Positions 31,153-42,164 of a stretch of 64,000 bases of DNA are shown here, piece after piece. The stretch covers positions 558,001 to 622,000 of the forward strand of contig OX388314.1 in assembly GCA_947579605.1 (NCBI GenBank). The letters are read 5' to 3'. The notes under the pieces were generated by a model. It made no database searches. It saw only the letters and a list, made by a program, of their open reading frames with translations, and had not been told where the DNA came from. Every line of letters begins with the position of its first letter. Positions within the stretch are counted from its first letter, which is position 1. The stretch is from Athripsodes cinereus. Lineage: Eukaryota; Arthropoda; Insecta; Trichoptera; Leptoceridae. A program made the translations under genes and the position numbers.

Positions 31153-31268
31153 AAAATAGTCCACCCATAGGTACTGGATGTCATAATTTTTTGTTGGCAT
31201 GGAGAGGACAGTTTGGATGTTTATTATTATGTGCAGGTGGTCTAGTGTCTTTCCCATTTGTAGGATAA
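31153..31268 (+). mobile_element. S1 3' half
   Basis: CCACCCATAGGTACTGGATG, TTGTTGGCATGGAGAGGACA and CATTTGTAGGATAATATGAG align to the S1 3' half. It ends where an RTE-1 3' end begins. Confidence 0.65.
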
Positions 31269-31275
31269 TATGAGG

Positions 31276-31385
31276 AAGTCAAAGAATTATATGTAAGGAT
31301 AGATCTGTATGGCGTTCCGTTCTCTCTGCCTACCCCACCTGGGACACGGGAGGAGGGTATAGTATAGTAGTAGATAGTATGGTAT
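31276..31385 (+). mobile_element. RTE-1 extreme 3' end
   Basis: Encodes the last residues (KDRSVWRSVLSAYPTW-like: GTATGGCGTTCCGTTCTCTC) followed by GAGGGTATAGTATAGTAGTA. The tail mixes the RTE-1 TATAG and the S1 TAG repeats. Confidence 0.7.
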
Positions 31386-31436
31386 ATTAATGATTTGAAT
31401 GTTCATATTGATATTTTCAATATAACATACCCAGAG

Positions 31437-31800
31437 AGAATAGAGTTCAAGCTGTGCCTCACGGTCCACAAAGCCTTGAACGACACAGCACCTCTATGCC
31501 TCGCTGAGCTATGTCCCCTCGACGAAACTCTGAGGCGACCACTGCGATCAGCTTCCACCGCTGTAAACAAGCTTGTGGAGCCCAACAGGGCAAACACTTC
31601 CAAATTCGCAGAGAGGAGCTTTAGCGTTGCGGGGCCAACTGCCTGGAACCGATTACCAGCGGATTTAAGAAAGAACCAACCCACTGCAACGTTCAGGAGC
31701 AAGCTGAAAACACTGCTTTTCAAGAAAAGTCATGGCGCCCTTGAGATGGTCACGGATCATTAAACGGCGCCAAATATAATTTGTCTTTATTATTATTATT
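31437..31800 (+). pseudogene. LINE ORF2 C-terminus with (TTA)n tail
   Basis: An open 108-codon stretch reads RIEFKLCLTVHKALNDTAP, LRRPLRSAS, RSFSVAGPTAWNRLPADLR and FRSKLKTLLFKKS. This is the signature ending of L2/Rex1/CR1-type LINE polyproteins. The 3' UTR is short and ends in (TTA)n at 31787-31808. No RT boxes are present. A decayed copy lies at 3818-4195. Confidence 0.8.
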
Positions 31801-32035
31801 ATTATTATGACTTTATCGCCAGGATAGAGACTCTCCTTTGATTCTGTCACTGTTTCTTTTTGATTATATTTCTTTTGTGATTTTTTTTCTATATGGTTTT
31901 GCTTTGTTTGTTTTTTCCTGCTGAGATTGTCTTGGACAAAAGCTGTTATGGTCTCATTGCAGGGTGACATTTTTAAAATAATAATAACAAGCCGTGATGG
32001 CACTGTAGAAGATGGTAAAAAATTGGAATAAAAAA

Positions 32036-32236
32036 GTGGAGCACCTGATGAAGTTTTCGCGTTTTCTGTAAAAGGCAAATGATCGAAAAAATAAAGACTA
32101 TTTACGTCATAAATTCAGCAATAAAGTTTACCACCCATCCTGAATGACATAAATTTTTGTTGACACGGAAAGGACACCTTGCATGCTTATTACATTCAGT
32201 TGGTCTGCTAGCTGCCCTACTTGTGAGTTATGGCGT
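32036..32236 (+). mobile_element. S1 SINE-like element
   Basis: It has GTGGAGCACCTGATGAAG, GTTTTCTGTAAAAGGCAAAT, CCACCCATCCTGAATGACAT and GGTCTGCTAGCTGCCCTACT. About 25 bases near the 5' end are deleted. A tiny S1 3' remnant (GCCGTGATGGCACTGTAG) lies just upstream at 31989. Confidence 0.7.
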
Positions 32237-32754
32237 GTAAACGTAAGACATTCATATTTACAAACAAACATATTATATGCAGGGATTACTATAATATCTG
32301 ATTTGATGGCATCACCTAACCTAACCTAACTTATCATCGCTTTATCAGCTGTTATTAGCTACATACAGACATACATATAATGGATATATATTAGATAGTG
32401 TAAACATTGTTTCTATATTGCAGATTCATTAATGAAAATTGCGTTCTTGTACCATCGCCTCTATACTATGTCCCTATATTAAATAATATACAATGTATTG
32501 TGTTGCATATAAGGCAATCTTTATCAACATTTGAGAACACTGAGAGGAAATTAATGTCATCTATACCTACAATATGCTGGAATTATAAGTAGAGTCTTAA
32601 TATACATATTATAGTAAGACAATGTCTGTCGTTAACTATCTATTGGAGTGTAAAAGTCTGACTTTAGGATGTAATTAAACAGGTAAGTAATATAGTAAAT
32701 TTAACATATGAAACTACCATTTGAGGCTTAGAAAAGACAATGTCACTTTATTCG
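32237..32754. other. AT-rich DNA, nothing recognised
   Basis: No supported feature apart from a short CCTAACCTAACCTAA run at about 32318. Confidence 0.35.
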
Positions 32755-32812
32755 GTAGTGTCCCGGGCGGGATTTGAACCCGCATCCCTATCTTTACGCG
32801 AGGGGTGTTTTA
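32755..32812 (-). mobile_element. tRNA-derived SINE fragment
   Basis: The minus strand contains GCGGGTTCAAATCCCGC, a perfect T-arm with pol III B box, then CCGGGACA. There is no acceptor, D-arm or A box upstream, so it is not a complete tRNA. It is read as the B-box part of a tRNA-derived SINE distinct from S2. Confidence 0.6.
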
Positions 32813-33537
32813 ATATTAAATAGATATGTTAATAAACCTTTTTTCTCAAAGGATTTTCGAAATATTTTAATTTTAATTATGTAGGTACATTCATAATTAA
32901 ACTGTATAAAAATAATTTAATAAGCGAGCCCTAGTTTTTTACCATGAAGGTGAGTAGGAACGTGTTTACTTAATTTGATATTATGAAGGTCTGATATTGA
33001 CACGTAGAAGGTCAGTCTCAGTTGCTAAGCCCGAAAATAATGAAAAAGTGCTACATTTTAAGTTCTATGACGTCAAATGATTAACCTCTCTCTACTTGTA
33101 ACTCTAAAAATGTGAGGCAAAAATATTAGTTCATAGGACACCTTTTTTTTTATGGCAATATAATCAACACCTTTCCAAAAGATATTTCAGTGAAATACTA
33201 TTTTTTTGTTCTACTAGTGGAATAATTGGTCAAAAGTGAAATATGAGCCTATTATCTAACAATTTGGCTTAAGTTAACAAAGATAGAACTTTTTATTCTG
33301 AGGATTTATTTTATTTACATTTTATTCCTGGCTCTCAAAAATATTGTTATTCTTGCATTCTGACCGTAGAATAAAAGCTGACATAAAAAAAAATATGAAA
33401 CGAAATTAAATTAAGATTTTTTTTCTTTGTAAAGTACCTACTTAGCGTATAGCACTTTAGGAGCTTGTAGTTATAATAATCTTATAGTTTCGGTCGTTGC
33501 CGTAAAGCGATAAACTCGCCTTTTGTTATTTTTTGCC
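32813..33537. other. AT-rich DNA, nothing recognised
   Basis: No supported feature. Confidence 0.35.
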
Positions 33538-33826
33538 CCGTGGAGCACCCGGTAAAGAATTGGTCTCCCACTCTTCTGCGTAAGTTTACGAGTGTCCTGT
33601 AAAAGGCAGGTGTTCGAAAAAAATAAGACATTTTACATCTTAAATTCAGCGATGAGGTTTACCACCCATCCTGAATGTCTTGATTTTATATTGGCACGAA
33701 GAGGACAGTTTGCACGTTCCTTACATGCAGCTGATCTGCTGGCTACCCCACTTGTGGGATATGCCGTGATGGTATTTTTTTTTTTTTTTTTATTAAAGTA
33801 GTATAGTAGTAGTAGTATTTTTTTGA
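33538..33826 (+). mobile_element. S1 SINE-like element, full length
   Basis: The best copy next to 1-242: CCGTGGAGCACCCGGTAAAG at the 5' end, and CTACCCCACTTGTGGGATAT and GCCGTGATGGTA at the 3' end. A poly-T run (33775-33791) separates the body from the AGTAGTATAGTAGTAGTAGT tail. Confidence 0.8.
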
Positions 33827-34244
33827 TGCAATAAAGTTTCGTTTGATTTAAGAACCAATGTTCTTTATGATACAATTTATTTATTAGGTGCATCATAAAA
33901 GAAATAGTTTTGTAAGAAAAACTTGGGTTTAATTCGGAGTAACTCTATTCTCATAATTTATAGCACGCCTAGTAAGCCGGGTACACCTACAATTTTTTTT
34001 TGTGATCGCGGGTGTACATATAATGAAAGAAGTAGTAAATAATATACAATGTAATAAACATGATCTCCTTCACTTTGTAAGGCACCAAGGACCCTTAAGC
34101 TCTCACTTATTCCTACTTAGGATCTCTACTTGTGTTCCTAAGCGTCTGGAAAATTTCCTTCATTAAATATATTTTTATTAATAGCTTTTATATCCTATGA
34201 AAGTTCAATCATCCTTATAAATATTTTCTATCGGAATTACTAAT
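33827..34244. other. AT-rich DNA, nothing recognised
   Basis: No supported feature. Confidence 0.35.
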
Positions 34245-34462
34245 CCACATAGGAGCTGCCAGCGGGGTTTTCAATAATAATATGGACAGATTTTGGAGGG
34301 CACCTGAGCTCACTCTCAGGACAAAATGTCCGTTCAATACCTGTATTATCTCAATTCTTCTATATGGCTTTGAGTCTTGGCACCTTACCAAGGCCCAAGA
34401 GTGGAAATTTCGAAAATTGGTTTCTCAGAATGCTTTCAGGAGCTTCCGTTTTACGTTAGCCT
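34245..34462 (+). pseudogene. RTE-type LINE fragment (post-catalytic region)
   Basis: It encodes GVFNNNMDRFWRAPELTLRT, CIISILLYGFESWHL and WKFRKLVSQNAFRSF, matching the segment after RT box E in RTE elements (equivalent to LYGSETW). It abuts the truncated 5' end of LINE III. Confidence 0.65.
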
Positions 34463-35876
34463 GACAATGACACCCTTCTTGTGTACAGCGCAAGTAATGA
34501 AAGAGAACTTGAATTAGAAATAAATAACGATCTCAAAACATATGTGACATGGTTAAAAAAGAAATTTCTTACAGTTAACGAAAAGAAAACAAATTATATT
34601 GTATTTAAAATGAAAAACAAGATTGATATTCAGCTAAATATAGTTATTAATGAAATTCCAATTGATAGAACTGACAACATTAAATACTTAGGATTAGATA
34701 TTGACGAAAAGCTTGCTTGGATCTCGCATGTAAATAATAAAATTGACAAGTTATCCCCACTTATTGGTGTGATGAGGAGAAATGAATTATTCAACAAAAG
34801 AATAAAACATACTGTATATCATGCTTTTATTGTCCCACATATAACGTACGGATTGCTTGCCTGGTCGCAATGTAGTATGCAGGTTAGGAATTCAATGCAG
34901 AGAGTCATGAATAAGGTTTTAAAGAACATTCATGGATTAAGCAAATTAACTAGAACTGATGATTTATATAAGTTGACCAATGAGCTTAACTTAGAACAAA
35001 TGATAAAATTGGAAAAAGTGAAATATCTTCACAAAGTTAAAAATGGACTAACTAAGACTAATTTAAAAGTGACATTGAATAATGATATACATCAGTACAG
35101 AACAAGAGCGGCTTCTGACTTAAGAAACGAGTTGCCAAGAACTAATAGAAGAAGAAATGGCTTCAAATACACAGCTACATTGCTGTATAATGCAATATCA
35201 AAGGACATCTGAAGTTCAAAGAACATAAAACAGTACACTAAGAAAGTTAAGAATATTATCAAGAATAATTTGATATAACCAGTGTGATGTTAAATAATGT
35301 TTAATGATATTGATACCTACAATGCGGTGATGGTGAAGTGAATATAAACAATATAGTTTTTAGATTTACATACTTTGACTTTTTTCAGAAAATTTTAACT
35401 TTACTTTTTATCTAAAGACTAATGTGACTGAAGGACTAATTTCTAGTATTTTAGGATTTTTTGCTTTTATATTTATGTTTTTATATTGTTTTAAGTATTG
35501 TATTATCGTTGTTTTTAAATTTAAATTTACTTTGACTTTTTTGGAGCATTTTAACTTTTACTTTTTTTTCCTCAAGATTGAAACATTTCTGGTAAGAGTG
35601 GAATCTTCGCTGGTCTACATGTCAAATATATTAATTGTCAACATATTGTATAACGACTGTTTGATTCTAAATATTGTGGAAATAAAAAAAAAAAAAAAAA
35701 AAAATAAAAAAAAAATAGTTATAGTGTGATATAATGATAGACTTAAAATATTATTGATTGTATTCTGCTTGTAGTGTGTTCTTATATTTAATGTAATTTG
35801 TAACATAATGGCCTTCTGAAACCAGCAGATTCTACCTGCTGTTTGAGGGTTTCTTTTAAATAAATAAAAAAAAAAA
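34463..35876 (+). mobile_element. LINE III, 5'-truncated
   Basis: The coding part (34481-35212) is followed by about 650 bp of 3' UTR. A poly-A-like stretch lies at 35685-35704 and the final tail at 35863-35876. Just before the tail CAGCAG-ATTCTAC-CTGCTG forms a hairpin between GAAACC and GGGTTTC. The 5' break falls at the RT catalytic box. No TSD is certain. Confidence 0.75.
34481..35212 (+). pseudogene. LINE III RT thumb and C-terminal region (243 aa)
   Basis: The frame begins just after a D-x-D-T stretch, the remnant of catalytic box C. It includes LKKKFLTVNEKKTNYIVFKM, NIKYLGLDIDEKLAWISHVN, YHAFIVPHITYGLLAWSQCS and LPRTNRRRNGFKY. This is the standard layout after the YADD box in CR1/Jockey-type LINEs. 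It is uninterrupted, so insertion is fairly recent. The listed start is an internal GTG. Confidence 0.85.
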
Positions 35877-35991
35877 AATGAAAAAGCAAAGCTGTTAAAA
35901 CCCGGCTCATACGATCATAAAAGCCACTGTCAAAATATTGAATATAAAACAGTGTTTTAAAAATAAAAACAATGGCATATTTGTATTAGAC

Positions 35992-36127
35992 ATATAGGAT
36001 GGATGGCATACCTCATCTTTGAATAAAAAATATAAATATCTTTAATTATTTATGAACACCTGCCGTTTACAGGATACTTGAAAACATAAAAAAGAGTGGG
36101 AGAACTATTCTTTGCCGGAGGCTCCAT
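35992..36127 (-). mobile_element. S1 5' half
   Basis: GAACACCTGCCGTTTACAGG, AGAGTGGGAGAACTATTCTT and TGCCGGAGGCTCCATGG align to the reverse complement of the S1 5' half. Confidence 0.7.
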
Positions 36128-36774
36128 GGAGTAAGTTATTATTTATATAATTTTTAAAATGAAACACGATATTTATATGCATACTAAAACAATTTTTTTA
36201 TAATATTTACCAAATAAAAAACTAAAGACAGCGTTTTGTTTTGGTTTAGCTTTAATGAAACATTTTTTACATACGTAGATAGATATCTACTCGTAAAACA
36301 CGACTTTTTTCACAGCAAAATATTTTTTTGCAAGCTCTGTTCGTCTATACAAGGGTAATAAAATAAAATATAAATTGAAATTCTCAGAAATATTTGTATT
36401 TTTCTCTCACCGTGATACCTACTTTAATTTTTCTTCACACGTTCACTTTTGCGCTTTCTGTAAATATGAAACTATATTCACGATTTTTTTTAAACTTATT
36501 AAAGCCATAAAAACGGTGAAGATTACATCCATAGCCGATGTAAGCTTATTTAACTTAATAAAGTACTGGCAGAGTTAATTTAAAGTTTTCGACATTAAAA
36601 AATATTTAGTAATATTCTTAATATTTTGGATATGCTTAAATGAGCTTCCATTTGCTGTCAATGACCGATTTAAAATTATTAAAGTCCGAAAGAATTCTAT
36701 TATAGTTTCATATTAAGATTTGAGGATAGTTTAAAGACATTGTTAGAGCGGTAATCTCCGATATTTCATTTATT
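36128..36774. other. AT-rich DNA, nothing recognised
   Basis: No supported feature. Confidence 0.35.
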
Positions 36775-37268
36775 TATTGTATTTGCTTTGTTTCCCTTTC
36801 CCCACATGCCTTACCTACAAGAGTGATCTTAATCTTATCATGCTTGGTCTATCTTTTAAACTTTTATTAACTTTACTATTTTTTTTATAATATTCCTTCT
36901 TTTTCAAACATTACAGGATTCGGTATGTTTACTTTTTTTCTATCTTTTATTAACAGTTTTTTTTTTTCAAACAATTCAAGTTTTTGTATGTTTTTTTTTT
37001 CTTCTTTTCTTAATAGTTTTTATTTGTACTTGGGTATAATATGTTTCAAAATATATTTTTGTGTGTTAGCGATGGCTGCTTGTGTGATATTCTATTGAAA
37101 ACAGATAAATGAGCGGAATGTGTGATACCTAAATAATTGACTTAACTGTGGTACATGTATGTGGATGACAGCTGAGTTGTGAAGGACTTATTTTTATTTT
37201 TGTAAACCATATTTATAGTTGTTGTCTGTTTTGTACTTTTTACCAATAAATAAAATTTAAAAAAAATA
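36775..37268 (+). mobile_element. Possible LINE 3' UTR ending in poly-A
   Basis: Pyrimidine-rich, then noncoding sequence ends in CCAATAAATAAAATTTAAAA, a polyadenylation signal and tail. It could be a truncated LINE or a processed transcript. Coding identity not seen. Confidence 0.4.
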
Positions 37269-37439
37269 AAATATAAATAATTTTAGTTTTTCAAAAACGT
37301 CTTTTTCTTTATGTTAAACATGTTAAATTTTTTATACGTGATGCTATACGATTACCTGTTTTTCAAAGGACAATCTTAAAGTTACACAAAGGAGTGAGAC
37401 ATATTTTCTGAACCGAAAACTCGACAGGAAATAATAATA

Positions 37440-37960
37440 AAATGAACTAAATATTTATATTTATTTTTGGACGAAAACTGATATATAATATAATCTTTAT
37501 TTCATATTTTAAACATACAATTACAATTCACATTTATCAAATCACATATAAAGATATATTCATAAAACTGTGCAACCAACGAACGAAGCCCGTTAAGTCA
37601 TTGAAATGACTTGTCAACAGGCTCCGCTCATCTCCACATCCAGCTTATAACAAAAAAAAAGAAGTTAAATACAACCATATTAATCCTATAAATGCCCACA
37701 AATCTTTTCAGCACTTACACTACAGTTATATGTACATATTTCTATTTTTTCTGAGCCAATTCTTAAATAATAATTTTAATTTTCCAATTTTGTCACACTT
37801 TTTTATGCAGAGTGGCAGTGAATTGAATAACTTAGGAACCAAGCACTCCAGAGTGCGATCACCATACTTATAGATTCGGATATTGTTTTCGGTTCTATAT
37901 CTCGAACGACAATAACGTCGCTATTTTAATATAATTAGTACGTAGGAACCTACCTTACAC
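37440..37960 (-). pseudogene. LINE ORF2 C-terminus and 3' UTR
   Basis: On the minus strand, near 37750-37890, it encodes VPKLFNSLPLCIKKCDKIGK and LKLLFKNWLRK, typical of the last residues of LINE polyproteins (FNSLP...FKxxLK). The remaining sequence to about 37440 is 3' UTR. RT boxes are absent. Confidence 0.65.
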
Positions 37961-38529
37961 AGACAATGTAAATTTTGAATAGAAAAAAAAATATAATAAC
38001 AACACTAAACTAGGTATCTTGAAATAATTTTTTTGGAGAGCTGATGTAAAAACTTTTGATGTTTTTATAAAGTGTTGAGACGTCTGGCCAGAAATGAAAA
38101 AAGCTCTAATAGTAGGTACCCATTATGTCAGTGAGCTTTGCCAGTGGCGTACCTACTCTCTATATGAAAACAGAAAATGAAAAAATATTCTATCATGAAA
38201 AATAAAATTATAATGACAAGTGATAGTTTGAAGAGAGTACATGGTTCATTTGTTTGATTCATATCTTGGATTTTTCGGTTTACGGCATACGAGAATTTCG
38301 GAATTTTAGTACAAAACTAGAAGAAACAGGAACCCTAGACAATAAAAAGTCTATTGGTAAATTTTATACAAAATAATTTCAAATTTAATTATTTACGAAA
38401 CAAATTATGACCTAAGAGGTAGCCTACGATAAAATCATTTTAATACTTGGTACGATATATTTAAAAGTTGGTACGACACAATACTTGGTACGTTTAAAAA
38501 AAATTACGTTAACTGCATGGGAAGAGTGA
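37961..38529. other. AT-rich DNA, nothing recognised
   Basis: No supported feature. Confidence 0.35.
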
Positions 38530-38645
38530 CAGCTTGAATAAGTCAAACAAAAGAATTACCTCTTGGTATAGGGTTGGGACAGGGATGTTCATTATCCCCA
38601 ATTATTGTTACTATATTTCTATATAATTTATGTATTGAATGAACA
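38530..38645 (+). pseudogene. Reverse transcriptase motif remnant
   Basis: The translation LPLGIGLGQGCSLSPIIVTI, then FLYNLCIE, matches RT box B (G-x-x-QGCSLSP). Nothing recognisable flanks it. It is probably a relic of an RTE- or R2-like LINE. Confidence 0.5.
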
Positions 38646-38821
38646 GAAGGAGTAGAACTCCCAACCAGTCAATCTCTGCGAAAGAGGTGTAATGTATTTA
38701 ACGTATTTAGTATTCGGAAAAATGACCAAAATGAAGGTTGTGTTCAAGTATGTTATTGTGTTACACAATGTTCAAATTAAGGCGATAGTTAAAAAATCAG
38801 CAGTGCAAAAGTGAGTAAATC

Positions 38822-39008
38822 AGAATCTTCTTCTTCGCCTTTATCCCATTTACTTGGGGTCGGCTCTCCTCATCTTCCAAGTTTTCCGGTCCCCTGCGTC
38901 CTCCGAGCGCAACTTTGCCTTCTTCAGGTCTCTGGCAATTGTGGACATCCGATGGTCACTGGTCTGCCTGGACTTCTGGTTCCTACTTCTACATCCATAG
39001 TCTTTTTG
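38822..39008 (-). pseudogene. RTE-5 LINE C-terminal fragment, (GAA)n tail
   Basis: The minus strand encodes RRGPENLEDEESRPQVNGIK, followed by a GAAGAAGAAG tail. It is an RTE-type extreme C-terminus. The plus-strand frame across it (38811-39032) is a shadow. Confidence 0.6.
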
Positions 39009-39017
39009 ATCATGTTA

Positions 39018-39425
39018 TTTTTTTTAATTTAATTTTTTCTTTATTAACACAACAGCACATAATGTGTAGTAAAAATCATAATAACAAAAAAAATAAGGCC
39101 AATTACAGTGTTTATATAACTTGTATTGTTTATATAAAACAAGAACGAGAGAGAGAGAGAGAGAGATATGAAGGAACTGTTCAAACAAAAATTAAACGAA
39201 ATTCACGCGTTCATGGTCTGCGCCACGGCCCCTGCGAATTGTCCCAGCGACATTGTGAAAATATCCAGGTGGACAAAATCATCGTTATATGTCTCCAAGA
39301 GCCGGTTAACAACAGAGTTTCTGGTGTAATTTGATGAAAATGTTTCGACATGACATGTTATCCTGTGGTAGTCTCAAGATGTGTCAGTACCATCTTAATC
39401 GGTCTTCGGTTATTTGTAAAAGTGA
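39018..39425 (-). pseudogene. LINE C-terminal fragment with poly-A tail
   Basis: The minus strand reads NSVVNRLLETYNDDFVHLDI and FTMSLGQFAGAVAQTMNA. Its 3' UTR ends in AATAAAGAAAAAATTAAATT and poly-A at 39018-39040. The higher-coordinate part (39345-39425) encodes DRLRWY-x-HILRLPQDNM, which looks like a separate RTE-type piece. A (GA)n microsatellite at 39148-39168 interrupts the UTR. Confidence 0.45.
39148..39168. repeat. (GA)n microsatellite
   Basis: About ten consecutive GA units. Confidence 0.9.
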
Positions 39426-40024
39426 GTACATCAGAATATTATAACAATAACAATGAACAAAAAAATTTATTAACTTTGGATGAATTTAAACATATTTCTA
39501 AAGTAAGTGGAACAGAAAAGCAATCTGGCTGCTATCGCACCACAATACGGTTTAAAACAATTCATTAAGGTGGTTATTACAAATAATAAAATGTATTCTC
39601 GACCCGCCACTGTGTTTACTGTAGAAAGGAGAAGCTTGTTTCGAAAATAAAATTGTCAAGGCGATGTCTCAACGAGGGTCATGTAATAAAACCTACGAGC
39701 CCTATACGTATATACACCAAGCTGATATTATTTTGTACACATTGCTCATAATTCAGCCTCCATATTATTTATCTGCCTGAATGTGTAATGCTTCTAAGTC
39801 CGTTGGACACCACTGCCAACTTAAGTACATTGTATGTATGTGCTTGTCTAGGAATAAGATTCTAAAACCGTGTATTATGCTGTGTATAATATGAGTATAT
39901 GTGTGTGTCATCCTCGGTGTGAAATTTCCAAAACGAAACAAGTAAGTAAGGTAAGTAGAAAATTCATATATATTTTTTTGGAAAAGTTCATCTCTCCTTA
40001 ATATTTACTCATTTTAATCGTCGA
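39426..40024. other. AT-rich DNA, nothing recognised
   Basis: No supported feature. Confidence 0.35.
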
Positions 40025-40147
40025 GTGTGAATTGAAGATATTAAATGTAAATAAAGGGATATTTTACGAATACCTGCCTTTTACAGGACACTAAAAAAAT
40101 TAAACAAAAGAGTGAGAGAACAACTCTTTGCCGGTTGCTCCACGGAA
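40025..40147 (-). mobile_element. S1 5' half
   Basis: CGAATACCTGCCTTTTACAG, AGAGTGAGAGAACAACTCTT and TGCCGGTTGCTCCACGG match the S1 5' half reversed. Confidence 0.72.
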
Positions 40148-40413
40148 CTTTAAAGTTAGGGATTTACCATTTTAAGACATCAATACATAATATATAACAC
40201 ATCTTGAGGCATTTAATACCTTGAGATATACCTATACGTACATACATAACTACCCTTTTATGTTGCTGGGTCGGACAGTTTTCTTATTTCTACATAAATA
40301 AAGTTTTATTACTTGTCAAAATACATTTATCATTAAAAGTTAAATTAAAAAATGTTTGCTGTAGCTTGTTAATGCTTCATACTATCTTTACATACACCAG
40401 TGACGTGGTTTAG

Positions 40414-40480
40414 AAATATTCAAATGAATGCCTTCGTTACGTCTCATGGATGGGTAACGAAGGCATTCGTTCGAATATTT
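40414..40480. repeat. Perfect-loop hairpin, 27-bp arms
   Basis: AAATATTCAAATGAATGCCT (start of the left arm) pairs with 40454-40480 with only two mismatches in 27 pairs and a 13-base loop. The surrounding DNA is GC-richer than its neighbours. It could be a small foldback element or a transcribed hairpin; no family recognised. Confidence 0.7.
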
Positions 40481-40727
40481 CTTCGGAGAATGCTCCGAAT
40501 TGTCGCCGAAAGATTTTGGATTTTTACTTGATGCTTGATGATTGACGTTCGCATCCAGCTGTCGCTGTACGCCGCCATTGAGGGACATGAGCGGGACAAA
40601 AAATGAGCCTCATAAGAAATAATTCGTGCAGTGAAACAAAAAATATTCTAGCACGTTTCGTTTGCATATAGGGAGTGTTGCTTGATGGTTTCAACAGCGT
40701 CTCATTAAGTGATCAATACTAACTTAC

Positions 40728-40800
40728 TTTTACTTTTCGGGTCCGGACTTTAGATCTTGCCACTCCAGCATGCAGCGATGTATATCGCCTTGTCACTCGC
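40728..40800 (+). repeat. Dispersed repeat D2, copy 2
   Basis: CTTTTCGGGTCCGGACTTTA, CTTGCCACTCCAGC and GATGTATATCGCCTTG match the inverted copy at 27250-27330. Confidence 0.6.
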
Positions 40801-40906
40801 CAATATTAGGTCACTCTCATTATATGCATTCCGCATGCTGATGCGGCATTGCTAAAAGTGAGAATCACTCTGCACCTCACCATTAAGTGATCGATGGAAT
40901 GCAGCA

Positions 40907-40992
40907 ACGAGGAATGCCAGCCACCCTGAATGTCTTATTTTTTAATTAGTATTGAGAGAATAATTGCCGTGAGGAGATGCCGTGATAGTATA
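40907..40992 (+). mobile_element. S1 3' fragment
   Basis: AGCCACCCTGAATGTCTTAT and GATGCCGTGATAGTATA are preserved. The segment between is deleted. Confidence 0.55.
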
Positions 40993-41414
40993 TACTCGTA
41001 GATACGTAAATATTCATATATTTAAATTTTAAAAAATATATAATTTTAATCTCAAGTCTTTGAAAATTTCATACCAGTTCTCCCTTTCACTTAATTTTCT
41101 TAAATTTATTAGTCCAGTTTTCATTAAATTTCAATTTAATTTTAATTTGAAGATAAAGATAATTTATTCAATTAAAAATTGAAATGGAAGAAAAGTTACT
41201 CGAGCGGATAATTCGAGTTTTTTTATAAAATAAAATGAATATATAAATAAATAATTGATTTGGAAATAGATATTAATTATTAATACAGTTACATTTTTCT
41301 AATGAAATATTGAAGAAAAAGGTTAATTACACAGAAGTTTTCAATTTATTAAATATTTTAAAATGTTTGTTAGTAGGTATATATGTATGCATCTGAATGA
41401 ATTCAAGATTAAAG
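40993..41414. other. AT-rich DNA, nothing recognised
   Basis: No supported feature. Confidence 0.35.
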
Positions 41415-41663
41415 AATGACGAAGAGGATGTATTTGTCTGAAACGCGGACGGCCAAGAACCATGTGGCTTGAGCACGTGGATCAAATACTAAAGGACGGC
41501 CGCGTGGTGAGTAAGTGAAATCGGCGAACATGTATGAAAAACTGGATGAATGTGGAGGAAGCGAAAGAAGTTTGTAAGGATAAATCTATATGGCTTTCCG
41601 TTCTCTCTGCCTACAACACCTCCTGGGACATGGCGTGAGGGTATAGATAGATAGATAGATCTT
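41415..41663 (+). mobile_element. RTE-1 LINE 3' fragment, (ATAG)n tail
   Basis: It keeps GGACGGCCAAGAACCATGTG, GAGCACGTGGATCAAATACT and TTTCCGTTCTCTCTGCCTAC of the RT C-terminus, with a deletion and stops. GTGAGGG is followed by TATAGATAGATAGATAGAT. Confidence 0.78.
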
Positions 41664-41765
41664 AATGTATTGTTAATAATCTATCTTGTTAAGTACCTAA
41701 CATGAAATATTAACTGTTATTAACTCTATTCACTGTGTAGGTGTTTAGGTAGTAGAATTCCATAT

Positions 41766-41905
41766 CGAAATAAATAAAACAAGCGTTTTATTCTACTAAT
41801 GATTTATTCAATTCAATCAGATTGACAATGTCCTTATTAGACGGAAGACGTCTCTCTCATCGAATAAATCATTAGTAGAATAAAATGCTTGTTTTATTTA
41901 TTTCG
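41766..41905. mobile_element. Foldback element F2 (140 bp)
   Basis: Arms of 44 bp (41766-41809 and 41862-41905) start CGAAATAAATAAAACAAGCG and are near-perfect inverses. The central about 50 bp contains GACGGAAGACGTCTCTCTC, related to the core of F1. Like F1 it is preceded by TAGTAGAATTCCATA. Confidence 0.82.
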
Positions 41906-42164
41906 TTATTAACTCTATATGAACTCTTACCTGCCATATTAGTATTTGAAAAAAATTATCCTAATAATTACTAAACAGAAATCACATTTACACAACCAAC
42001 AGGATGAGCAAATTCCCTTGACTTGGAAAAACGAAACCAAATATAAAGTGTTTAGAATTATATTCAACAGACACTTCATCTACACAACAAACTGATTGTG
42101 CATTCCTTTAGTAGGAAACAAAAAACTAAATATATTAATAAATTGTTTAGAATATACAAACATA

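Noticed and set aside
32310..32332. Telomere-like CCTAACCTAACCTAA run
   Set aside because: Only three units of a CCTAA pentamer, not the insect TTAGG telomere array. Probably chance.
32755..32812. Possible functional tRNA gene (perfect T-arm and B box)
   Set aside because: No acceptor stem, D-arm or A box upstream, so it is only the 3' part of a tRNA-derived SINE.
38915..39334. 139-residue open frame
   Set aside because: It spans an RTE-5 remnant, a poly-T tail, a (GA)n microsatellite and an antisense LINE C-terminus. It is a chance frame across unrelated pieces.
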